Positions 40,899 through 48,219 of a stretch of DNA of 52,056 bases are shown here, piece by piece. The first letter of the stretch is position 1. Each line of letters begins with the position of its first letter. The notes below the pieces were generated by a model. The model was not told where the DNA came from and searched no databases. It saw only the letters and a list, made by a program, of their open reading frames with translations. Made by a program: the position numbers and the translations under genes. This stretch comes from Saccharibacillus qingshengii. Lineage in GTDB: Bacteria; Bacillota; Bacilli; Paenibacillales; Paenibacillaceae. Location of the stretch: NCBI RefSeq assembly GCF_013185195.1, contig NZ_JAAZWC010000032.1, positions 1 through 52,056 of the forward strand. The letters run 5' to 3'.

Positions 40899-41795
40899 AT
40901 GACCGCAAATCTGCAACTGACCCACAAAATCGGCGTGATCGTGGACAGCTTCGGGATCGGTGTCACCGAAGGACTCAAAAAAGCCAAAGAAGTCGGAGCC
41001 GACGGCGTCCAGATCTATGCCGTATCCGGCGAGATGGACCCGGCTGTGCTGGTCGGCGCCAAACGGCGCGAACTGCGGGACTTTATCGCAAGCCTCGGGC
41101 TTGAAATCTCGGCGCTCTGCGGCGATCTGGCGGGCCACGGGTTCCAGGATGCTTCCGTTAACCCGGAGAAGATCGAGAAATCCAAACGAATCCTCGACCT
41201 GGCGCTCGAGCTCGGCACGAACGTCGTCACGACCCATATCGGCATCGTTCCCGAAGACCCGACCGGCCCGATCTATGAAGCGATGCACCGCGCCTGCGAA
41301 GAACTCGCCCGGTATGCCAGCAGCCAGAACGCTTACTTTGCGATCGAGACCGGACCCGAACCGGCCGCCCATCTCAAAAGTTTTCTCGACACGCTTGGAG
41401 GCAAAGGCGTATCCGTCAACTTCGATCCCGCCAATATGGTCATGGTCACCGGAGACGATCCCGTCCGGGGCGTTCATCTGCTGAAAGACTATATCGTGCA
41501 TACCCACGTCAAAGACGGACGCCGTCTGCGCGAAGTCGATCCCAAGAAAGTTTACGGTTACCTCGGCTACAGCGCGATGGACCATGAAGCGATCGCCGAT
41601 ATGGCTTCCGGCGGAGCCGACTTCATCGAACTGCCGCCGGGCGAAGGCGACGTGGACTTCGACGCCTATTTCCGGGCGCTGCAGGAGATCGGTTATACCG
41701 GTTACCTGACGATCGAACGCGAAGTCGGCAGCGACCCTGCCGCGGATATTGCCGGCGCGGTCCGGTTTATTGAGCGGTATCGCGGAAACGTCTGA
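40899..41795 (+). CDS. Sugar phosphate isomerase/epimerase family protein (xylose isomerase-like TIM barrel), first copy
   Basis: This 298-residue TIM-barrel protein is of the AP_endonuc_2 family. Acidic/His metal-ligand segments are visible: VVTTHIGIVP, FAIETGPEP, VNFDPANM, VHTHVKDGR and LTIEREVG. Family members isomerise or epimerise keto sugars and inositol-type compounds, or cleave after keto formation. It is two bases after the oxidoreductase stop and 31 nt before the second TIM barrel. The two copies are only distantly alike, so they likely do successive or paired reactions. Confidence 0.87.
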   Translation: MTANLQLTHKIGVIVDSFGIGVTEGLKKAKEVGADGVQIYAVSGEMDPAVLVGAKRRELRDFIASLGLEISALCGDLAGHGFQDASVNPEKIEKSKRILDLALELGTNVVTTHIGIVPEDPTGPIYEAMHRACEELARYASSQNAYFAIETGPEPAAHLKSFLDTLGGKGVSVNFDPANMVMVTGDDPVRGVHLLKDYIVHTHVKDGRRLREVDPKKVYGYLGYSAMDHEAIADMASGGADFIELPPGEGDVDFDAYFRALQEIGYTGYLTIEREVGSDPAADIAGAVRFIERYRGNV

Positions 41796-41826
41796 TCGTT
41801 GGACTTCGTCCCCAAGGAGGATACTT

Positions 41827-42687
41827 ATGAAACTCGGAATAAGTTCATACAGTTTGTATCAGGCTATGCACCAGGGCCGTCTGACCATCGAAGAATGGTT
41901 GAGCTGGGCTGCCGGAATCGGTGCCCGGCATATCGAGATCGTTCCGGGGTTGGGTTTTGACTTTGATGAAGATCCAGGGCTTGAAGCGCGTCTCGTCGTT
42001 AGGGCCAAAGAGCTGGGTCTGGAACTTTCGAATTATGCGATTGGCGCGAACTTTATTACGGACAGCGAAGCGTCGTACGAAGAAGAAATTGCGCGGGTGA
42101 TCTCCGAAGTCGATCGCGCCAATCGTCTGGGCATCAAGCTGATGCGCCACGATGTCGCTTCGCGCGAAGACACGTCCATTCTCCGGTTCAACGAAGACCT
42201 GGAGCAGATCGCGGCGGCCTGCCGGCGCATCGCCGATCATGCGGCCGGATATGGAATCACAACCAGTGTCGAGAACCACGGTTATTACGTTCAGGCAAGC
42301 GACCGGGTGCAGACGCTGGTCCATGCGGTGGATCGGCCAAACTTCCGTACGACGCTCGATGTCGGCAATTTTGTCTGTGTGGACGAGAATCCGCTGACCG
42401 CCGTCCGCAATAATCTGCCGATCGCTTCGATGGTGCATATCAAAGACTTCTATATCCGTCCGTCTTCCCGCAATCCCGGGGAAGGCTGGTTCACCAGCGC
42501 GGGCGGCAGCTATCTGCGCGGCGCGATTGCCGGTCACGGCGATCTCGATCTGCCGGCGATCCTCGCTCTGGTCAAATCTTCCGGTTACGACGGCTTCCTC
42601 TCGATCGAATACGAAGGCATGGAAGACTGCCTCGAAGGAACGCGAATCGCTTTTAACAATGTTCAGCGGATATGGGACGAAGTCTGA
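41827..42687 (+). CDS. Sugar phosphate isomerase/epimerase family protein, second copy
   Basis: ATG 41827 behind AAGGAGGATACTT gives 286 residues. The AP_endonuc_2 TIM barrel shows IGARHIEIVPG near the start, then SVENHGYYV, TLDVGNFVC, MVHIKDFYI and FLSIEYEGMED, which supply the Glu, Asp, His and Glu of a metal site. It is the last gene of the locus. Downstream lie a hairpin, structured element copy B and a plus-strand terminator at 42938-42972. Confidence 0.87.
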   Translation: MKLGISSYSLYQAMHQGRLTIEEWLSWAAGIGARHIEIVPGLGFDFDEDPGLEARLVVRAKELGLELSNYAIGANFITDSEASYEEEIARVISEVDRANRLGIKLMRHDVASREDTSILRFNEDLEQIAAACRRIADHAAGYGITTSVENHGYYVQASDRVQTLVHAVDRPNFRTTLDVGNFVCVDENPLTAVRNNLPIASMVHIKDFYIRPSSRNPGEGWFTSAGGSYLRGAIAGHGDLDLPAILALVKSSGYDGFLSIEYEGMEDCLEGTRIAFNNVQRIWDEV

Positions 42688-42702
42688 ACAAGGTTCGTCC
42701 GC

Positions 42703-42735
42703 AAAAAGCCGTTCCCCTTGATAAGGGGAACGGCT
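42703..42735 (-). terminator. Hairpin, minus-strand terminator, left arm of element B
   Basis: AGCCGTTCCCC / GGGGAACGGCT with loop TTGATAA. Only the minus strand has a T-run (TTTTTGC), so it could stop transcription coming from trmH. It mirrors the plus-strand terminator at 42938-42972. Confidence 0.65.
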
Positions 42736-42741
42736 CAGGCT

Positions 42742-42931
42742 GTCGAGAAAGTCCTATTCGTGTGAAAAGCTTGTCGGCTGCGGGAGAAATTCGTTTCGGT
42801 CGCGTGTTGAAATCGGGAAAAACGATCAAATTTCAATGGAATTTTCCCGATTTCAAAGGCGAACACTATCGTTCCTTCACTGAATTTCTCCCTCCGCCTC
42901 CTCGCTTCTCTCGGAATCAGACTTTCTCGAC
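42742..42931 (+). repeat. Structured dispersed element, copy B (candidate RNA or MITE-like)
   Basis: Nested inverted pairs, all perfect: GTCGAGAAAGTC (42742-42753) with GACTTTCTCGAC (42920-42931); GGGAGAAATTC (42782-42792) with GAATTTCTCCC (42882-42892); TTGAAATCGGGAAAA (42807-42821) with TTTTCCCGATTTCAA (42842-42856). The conserved GTTTCGGTCGC (42793-42803) and CAAAGGCGAAC (42854-42864) are the same as in copy A, where the stems have other bases but still pair. Mirror-image terminators flank this copy. Confidence 0.78.
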
Positions 42932-42937
42932 ACGTTG

Positions 42938-42972
42938 AGCCTTTCCTCTTGATAAAGGGAAAGGCTTTTTTT
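42938..42972 (+). terminator. Terminator after the isomerase locus, right arm of element B
   Basis: AGCCTTTCC / GGAAAGGCT with loop TCTTGATAAA and TTTTTTT after it on the plus strand. It is an approximate inverted copy of the hairpin at 42703-42735. Confidence 0.8.
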
Positions 42973-43018
42973 GAGAATTGTTTTTGGATATCTTTTGGTG
43001 TTCCGTGCATAGGCCGAA

Positions 43019-43813
43019 CTAATTCAACCGCTGCCGTACCGCTTCGAACAGCAGAACCGAAGCGGCCATCGCCACATTCAGCGATTCCGCGCGGCCCGGC
43101 ATCGGGATAATGATCGCTTCGTCCACGAACGCTTCGACTTCCGGAGAGACGCCGCCGCCTTCGCTGCCGAACACGAACCATGTCGCGCCGCGGTAATCCG
43201 CTTCATAGCAGTTTTGCTGCGCCTGAAGGCTCGTGCTGACAATCTTGGCCGAGGCTTCGCGCGCCTGCGGCAGCAGTTCGGTCAGATCGCCCTCCACGAT
43301 CGGCAGATGAAACAGCGAGCCCATCGTCGAACGCACCGTTTTGGGATTGTAGATATCCGCGCAGCCCCGGCCGATGAGCACACCCGCCGCACCCGCGGCA
43401 TCGGCGGCCCGGATAATCGTGCCTACGTTGCCGGGGTCTTGTACGCCGTCCAGCACGGCAACCAAGCCGTTGGCTGCCTGCAGGACGTCCGCAAGTTTCG
43501 CCGACGATTTGCGTACGACGGCGAATACCGGCTGCGGTGTTCTCGCTTCGGTGCATTTGGAGACGATCGCAGCCGAAACGGCGATCCAATCCGTACTGCT
43601 GCTTCGCGCATCCTCGGCCAATTCGGCCGGCACGCCCCGCGCCATGTCATAGGCGACGCATTCCACATCGGCTCCCGAGCGCAGCGCCTCCTGCACCAGA
43701 TGCACGCCTTCTACCATGTATTTCCCTTGGCGGTCGCGGTGCTTTTTCTCCAGCAGGCCTGCCCATTCTTTCACGCGGGCATTCGACGTCGATTCGATCT
43801 GCGCATGTCGCAT
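43019..43813 (-). CDS. TrmH/SpoU family RNA 2'-O-ribose methyltransferase
   Basis: This 264-residue protein has an N-terminal L30e-like substrate-binding domain and a C-terminal SPOUT domain. The SPOUT motifs are DPGNVGTIIRAADAAG (motif 1), FVFGSEGGGVSPEV (motif 2) and IPMPGRAESLNVAMAASVL (motif 3). They form the trefoil knot and bind S-adenosylmethionine. It resembles Bacillus YsgA/RlmB-like enzymes acting on 23S rRNA; the modified nucleotide is not known. It has no visible partner and is separated from ktrA by a terminator. Confidence 0.9.
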   Translation of the reverse strand: MRHAQIESTSNARVKEWAGLLEKKHRDRQGKYMVEGVHLVQEALRSGADVECVAYDMARGVPAELAEDARSSSTDWIAVSAAIVSKCTEARTPQPVFAVVRKSSAKLADVLQAANGLVAVLDGVQDPGNVGTIIRAADAAGAAGVLIGRGCADIYNPKTVRSTMGSLFHLPIVEGDLTELLPQAREASAKIVSTSLQAQQNCYEADYRGATWFVFGSEGGGVSPEVEAFVDEAIIIPMPGRAESLNVAMAASVLLFEAVRQRLN

Positions 43814-43849
43814 CCGTTTCTCCCTCCCCTTCTTAATGTCCGTTAAAAA

Positions 43850-43885
43850 ATCGAAAGGTATCGCAACAGCGATACCTTTATATCC
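43850..43885 (-). terminator. Terminator after ktrA
   Basis: AAAGGTATCGC / GCGATACCTTT with a four-base loop, followed on the minus strand by CGATTTTTTAAC. It lies about 75 nt past the ktrA stop and before trmH. Confidence 0.75.
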
Positions 43886-43957
43886 TTGCCTTATATCTTA
43901 TCTGATCCATCTAACGCTTAGAAATCCTGCCCACGCTTCTTCAACGAACAAGATTTG

Positions 43958-44632
43958 CTACCCGTGCTTGTCGAACGCAAGCTCCAACCGGACCAGATCG
44001 TCCCGCTCACCGACGATAACGAGCACATCGCCTTCCCAGAGACGTCCGTGCGGTTCCGGAGAGATATTCATCTTGCTGCCACGCCGCACCGCTATGACGT
44101 TGCAGCCGTATTTTTGCCGCAAATTCAGCTCGATCAGATTCTTCCCTACCATGCGTGCCGGCACCAGCATCTCGAAGATGCTGTAATCGCCCGACAGTTC
44201 GATGTAGTCGAGAATATTAGGCGAAGTCAGATTATGCGCAACCCGCGTTCCCATATCCCGCTCCGGAAAAATAACCTTGTCCGCGCCGATTTTGCTGAGC
44301 ACTTTGCCGTGCAGCTCGTTTTGGGCTTTGGCAATAATCATCGGCGCGTTCATTTCTTTCAGGATCAGCGTAGTGAGAATGCTCGCCTGGATATCCTGGC
44401 CGATCGCGACCACCACGACATCGAAACCGCGGATACCAAGCGCTTTGAGCGCTTCGTCATCCGTGGAATCCGCCGATACCGCGTGGGTGACAAGGCTCGA
44501 AATCTCCTGGGTACGCTGCTGGCTGGCATCGATTGCCAGCACGTCGAAGCCCATCTGGCTCAGTGTTTTGGCCACACTGGATCCGAACCGGCCCATACCG
44601 ATGACCGCGTACTGCTTTTTACCTTTTCCCAT
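43958..44632 (-). CDS. ktrA: Potassium uptake regulatory subunit KtrA/KtrC (TrkA-N/TrkA-C)
   Basis: This 224-residue cytoplasmic RCK protein has a Rossmann TrkA-N domain (AVIGMGRFGSSVA, G-x-G-x-x-G) and a C-terminal TrkA-C domain (about 140-224). Octameric rings of this protein gate the KtrB/KtrD membrane subunit and bind ATP/ADP and c-di-AMP in relatives. No membrane subunit is in this window, as is usual for the ktrC and ktrD single loci of Bacillus. It lies 22 nt after prfC, so it may be co-transcribed with it. KtrA versus KtrC cannot be told apart here. Confidence 0.9.
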   Translation of the reverse strand: MGKGKKQYAVIGMGRFGSSVAKTLSQMGFDVLAIDASQQRTQEISSLVTHAVSADSTDDEALKALGIRGFDVVVVAIGQDIQASILTTLILKEMNAPMIIAKAQNELHGKVLSKIGADKVIFPERDMGTRVAHNLTSPNILDYIELSGDYSIFEMLVPARMVGKNLIELNLRQKYGCNVIAVRRGSKMNISPEPHGRLWEGDVLVIVGERDDLVRLELAFDKHG

Positions 44633-44654
44633 TCTTCTCGGGCCTCCTTAAAAA

Positions 44655-46238
44655 TCAGGGCGCCATTTCAAGGAACTGGGCGTCCGGATTTTTATCGATC
44701 GCAGTGCGCATGGCGTATTCATTCTCGAACAGCGCGACATAGTTGCCTTTTTTGTCTTTGACGAGCGTGGAGTTGATCCGGAATTTCGAAGGGTCGATCT
44801 CCGGTGCCACGATCCAGCGTGCGAATTGGAACGATTGGCGCTGCAGCTGCACATCGACGCCGTACTCGTTTTTCATCCGGTATTCGAATACTTCGAATTG
44901 GAGCTGGCCGACAACGCCGAGAATCGTATCGTCGAAGCTGACCGTGCGGAAGACCTGAATGGTTCCTTCTTCCGTCAGCTGATCGATCCCTTTTTGATAC
45001 TGCTTGTGTTTAAGCGCATTTTTGGCCGTGACTTTGGCGAAAATTTCCGGCGAGAACGTCGGAAGCTCGTCGAATTCGAAGCTTTGGCCTTCCACCAGCG
45101 AATCGCCGATCCGGAAAATGCCCGGGTCGAACAATCCGATAATGTCGCCGGCGTATGCCGTTTCGACGATATCACGGTCCTGGGCCAAGAACTGCTGCGG
45201 CTGGGACAGCTTGATGTCTTTGCCGACGCGAACGTGCTTGACGCTCATCCCCCGCTCGAACTTGCCCGATACGATACGCAGGAACGCGATGCGGTCGCGG
45301 TGCGCCGGGTTCATGTTCGCCTGGATCTTGAACACGTAGCCGCTGAATTTCTCGCGCACCGGTTCAATTTCGCCTTCCGTACTGCGGCGCGGAGCCGGTT
45401 TCGGCGCGAGTTCCAGGAAATTCTGCAGGAAGGTCTGCAGTCCGAAGTTGTTGATTGCACTGCCGAAGAAGAGAGGCGTCAGCTCGCCGCGCGCCACTTT
45501 CTCGGCATCGAATTGATCGCCCGCTACGTCCAGCAGTTCAAGTTCTTCCGCCAGCTGGTTCGCGTGATACTCGCCGGCCATCTGCGAAATGATCGGATCG
45601 CGGTAATCGTCGACTTTCTGGACTTTGATCTGCGAATGGTCGTCGCCCTGGAACAGCTCGACCTGATTCTTCATCCGGTCGTAGATACCGTTCAGCTCGC
45701 GCCCCATCCCGATCGGCCAGTTCATCGGAACGGCGCGGATGCCGAGCACCTGTTCCAGTTCTTCCATCAGGTCGAACGGACTGCGGCCTTCGCGGTCGAG
45801 TTTGTTGATAAAGGTAAAGATCGGAATCCCGCGCTTCGCGCAGACCTGGAACAGCTTGATCGTCTGCGCTTCCACGCCTTTGGCTACGTCGATCAGCATG
45901 ACCGCACTGTCGGCCGCCGTCAGCGTCCGGTACGTATCTTCACTGAAATCCTGGTGACCCGGCGTATCCAGAATATTGATGCGGTGACCGTCGTAGTCGA
46001 ACTGCATGACCGAGGACGTTACGGAAATCCCCCGCTGCTTCTCGATTTCCATCCAGTCGCTTGTCGCGTGCTTGCTTGCTTTACGGGCTTTGACCGTTCC
46101 GGCCAGACGAATAGCGCCGCCGAAGAGCAGCAGCTTCTCCGTCAACGTCGTTTTCCCGGCATCCGGGTGAGATATAATAGCAAAAGTTCTGCGTTTCTCG
46201 ACTTCATCGCGCAAAACCTTTTCTTCAGCTTCGTTCAT
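44655..46238 (-). CDS. prfC: Peptide chain release factor 3
   Basis: ATG 46238 behind GAAGGGAATG gives 527 residues, the usual RF3 size. The translational GTPase domain shows G1 ISHPDAGKTTL, G2 with EKQRGISVTSS, G3 LDTPGHQDFSEDT and G4 FINKLDRE. Domains II and III follow (KFSGYVFKIQANMNP and RDRIAFLRIVSG). RF3 recycles RF1/RF2 from the ribosome and is not present in every Bacillota. The gene runs directly into ktrA without a terminator. Confidence 0.95.
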   Translation of the reverse strand: MNEAEEKVLRDEVEKRRTFAIISHPDAGKTTLTEKLLLFGGAIRLAGTVKARKASKHATSDWMEIEKQRGISVTSSVMQFDYDGHRINILDTPGHQDFSEDTYRTLTAADSAVMLIDVAKGVEAQTIKLFQVCAKRGIPIFTFINKLDREGRSPFDLMEELEQVLGIRAVPMNWPIGMGRELNGIYDRMKNQVELFQGDDHSQIKVQKVDDYRDPIISQMAGEYHANQLAEELELLDVAGDQFDAEKVARGELTPLFFGSAINNFGLQTFLQNFLELAPKPAPRRSTEGEIEPVREKFSGYVFKIQANMNPAHRDRIAFLRIVSGKFERGMSVKHVRVGKDIKLSQPQQFLAQDRDIVETAYAGDIIGLFDPGIFRIGDSLVEGQSFEFDELPTFSPEIFAKVTAKNALKHKQYQKGIDQLTEEGTIQVFRTVSFDDTILGVVGQLQFEVFEYRMKNEYGVDVQLQRQSFQFARWIVAPEIDPSKFRINSTLVKDKKGNYVALFENEYAMRTAIDKNPDAQFLEMAP

Positions 46239-46347
46239 GTTCACATTCCCTTCTGTATCGTACGTCTTCATCCCTGTATTGTACCATAATTAGAGCGCGG
46301 ACAAGGATAGAATCTGGAGCGAAAAAAGGGACGGTCCGCAATTTTCG

Positions 46348-46752
46348 TTACCGGTCCGAATCGCGGCGGAACGAACGCGCGTATTCCCGCACCTCATCGT
46401 CGTCGTATTCGTCCAGCAGCCGGTTCAGATGCCGCTTCACTTCCGCCAAATGCTGCTCCTGCCGCTCGATATCGGCAATCTGCCTGCGCACCAAGCCCCG
46501 CAGCGCTTCGACGCCGATTCCCGGGCTTGCGCCAAGCTCTCGCAGCGTTTCGCCGATTCGGGCGAGCGGGTAACCCAGCGCTTTGGTATCCTGGATAAAA
46601 CGGACCATGGTCAGATACTCTTCGCCGTACAGCCGGTAACCGTTCTCGCTGCGTTCCGGCTCAGGCAGCACGCCGCGGTCCTCGTAGAACCGGATGGTGG
46701 CGGGGGTTAGCCCTGTTTGTTTCGCCAACTGCCCACGGGTCATCTTTTTCAT
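46348..46752 (-). CDS. MerR family transcriptional regulator
   Basis: ATG 46752 lies after GAGGAGGCG and overlaps the hydrolase stop by four bases. The 134-residue protein has the MerR winged HTH (RGQLAKQTGLTPATIRFYED, then GVLPEPERSENGYRLY), a middle wing and a C-terminal coiled-coil (GLVRRQIADIERQEQHLAEV). The C-terminal effector domain is short and has no cysteine, so it is unlikely to sense metals or thiols by Cys. The MerR-type promoter at 48081-48112 implies that it controls the hydrolase and itself. Confidence 0.88.
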   Translation of the reverse strand: MKKMTRGQLAKQTGLTPATIRFYEDRGVLPEPERSENGYRLYGEEYLTMVRFIQDTKALGYPLARIGETLRELGASPGIGVEALRGLVRRQIADIERQEQHLAEVKRHLNRLLDEYDDDEVREYARSFRRDSDR

Positions 46753-48026
46753 CTCTGCGCCTCCTCGTCTTGAACTTGTATGCGGGTCAGCGCCGGATCG
46801 TAACGGACCTCCGGAAATTGGGGTTGGTCCTGTCCGAGAAGATTCGACGGGATTCCTTTGAGATATCGGTCGAAAAAGGCAGCGGAATAAGTGCTTGTAA
46901 TCTCGGCTGTGCGTTCGGGCGTCAATTGGCGGGCGAACAGCTGCGGCGATACAAAAGCGACGTCCGTGAAGCTTTGATGGAAAAACGGTTCGATGACCGC
47001 GAACAGCCGGTCGCTTTGCCCCGATCGCATGACCCGCTGGGCATCTTCCTGCCACTCTTCAAAAAAGACTTTCTCCTTTTTCGGCTGCTTCGGATCCAGG
47101 CTCTGCTGCGTCCCTCCGGTGAACAGGTACATGAACGGCCGTGCCAGCGGTTTTTGCGGCGTCTCGCTCCAGAATCCGCCTTCCAGGCTGAGCGCGGCGG
47201 CAAATCTCCCATCCGATCCGAGCGCTTCTGCCGCTGTCGCTCCTCCGTAGGAATGGCCCAGAATGCCTGCGCGTTCCAGATCCATTCGGCCGCACAGCAA
47301 ATGTCCCGAACCGGCCGTATTCCATGCCTCCAGCGTATCCAGCACAAAACGTGCATCCTTGGCGCGTACCGCGACTTCTCCGACGTTATACTCGTAGCGT
47401 TCATGCGACTGTCCAAACACCGGCTCGTGCATATACAGGGCCTCGCTGCCGTCTGCAAGCTGTACCCGGGCCGACGTATACGGATGGTCCATCCCGACCA
47501 CGATATACCCCCGGCTGACCAACTCTTCGATGAGCATCAGACTTTGAAAACGCGTCGACCGGATCCCCGGCGAGAACAGCAGCACCGGATAAGCAGAATC
47601 TTCGGCGGAGAGCGGGATATCCCGGAAAGTATGTGTGGCTACCTGTTCCAAATGCCCGAATAATCTTTGAGGCAGGCCGAATACGAGCGCCATGCATTCA
47701 CCCAACGAAGCCGGATAATGCTCCGGCCCGCCTGCCGCTTCCGCATCGACTGGATCAGCCGGATACCAGACGGTCACCGGCACTTCACGGGCACCGGCAC
47801 CAAGCGGAGCCGTCCCTCTTCGGCTCTCCTGCCGGCTGGGGTCGGTCAAGTGCGCTTCGAATGTTCCGATCGCATAAGGACCGCGTGGTTCCGGCATCGT
47901 AAACACGGGAAACAGCCGGCGCAGCGGATTTGGACTTTGCCCGCTTTTTTTCGACTGATAGATATACGCGGCAGCCGCCGCTCCTGCCGCCCCTCCGAGC
48001 AGCAGGGCTTTCGTACTCTTTTTCAT
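46749..48026 (-). CDS. Alpha/beta hydrolase, platelet-activating-factor acetylhydrolase-like
   Basis: ATG 48026 after GAAGGAGAG gives 425 residues. The N-terminus is a single hydrophobic helix (about 7-23), a signal anchor. Domain features of the PAF-AH/PLA2 group VII family: nucleophile S259 in GHSYGG, HPYTSA and the late His in HQSFTD (H350). The acid is probably E282 in LSLEGG; this position is normally Asp. Bacillota relatives hydrolyse short or oxidised esters and lipids. It is followed by and coupled to the MerR regulator. Confidence 0.83.
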   Translation of the reverse strand: MKKSTKALLLGGAAGAAAAAYIYQSKKSGQSPNPLRRLFPVFTMPEPRGPYAIGTFEAHLTDPSRQESRRGTAPLGAGAREVPVTVWYPADPVDAEAAGGPEHYPASLGECMALVFGLPQRLFGHLEQVATHTFRDIPLSAEDSAYPVLLFSPGIRSTRFQSLMLIEELVSRGYIVVGMDHPYTSARVQLADGSEALYMHEPVFGQSHERYEYNVGEVAVRAKDARFVLDTLEAWNTAGSGHLLCGRMDLERAGILGHSYGGATAAEALGSDGRFAAALSLEGGFWSETPQKPLARPFMYLFTGGTQQSLDPKQPKKEKVFFEEWQEDAQRVMRSGQSDRLFAVIEPFFHQSFTDVAFVSPQLFARQLTPERTAEITSTYSAAFFDRYLKGIPSNLLGQDQPQFPEVRYDPALTRIQVQDEEAQR

Positions 48027-48080
48027 CTTGATTCTCTCCTTCAACTCCGAGTGATAAGCCGTGATCGGCTTTCTGCACTC

Positions 48081-48112
48081 AGCATAAGGGTTGAAGTATT
48101 CTTCAAGGTCAA
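48081..48112 (-). promoter_or_regulatory. MerR-type promoter with palindromic operator in the long spacer
   Basis: On the minus strand TTGACC (48107-48112) is separated from the -10 region (TTATGCT, 48080-48086) by 19-20 nt. The perfect palindrome TTGAAGAATACTTCAA (48091-48106) fills the spacer. This overlong spacer is the hallmark of promoters that MerR proteins twist into an active form. It drives the hydrolase-merR operon. Confidence 0.85.
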
Positions 48113-48135
48113 GCTTGAATTCCCTGTTTGACCAA

Positions 48136-48182
48136 AAAGAAAAAGCCGCCATGCAGCCGGAATATCCGGCCGCACGGCGGCT
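48136..48182 (-). terminator. Terminator after zwf
   Basis: AGCCGCCGTGCGGCCGGA pairs with TCCGGCTGCATGGCGGCT (two mismatches) and is followed by TTTTCTTTTT on the minus strand. Confidence 0.8.
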
Positions 48183-48219
48183 GATCTGCGGCCTTAGGCC
48201 GCTATATGCTGCAATCGGC

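Noticed and set aside
42672-42938. Plus-strand frame of 88 codons through element B
   Set aside because: The sequence is explained by inverted repeats; no ribosome binding site and no conservation of the frame in copy A.
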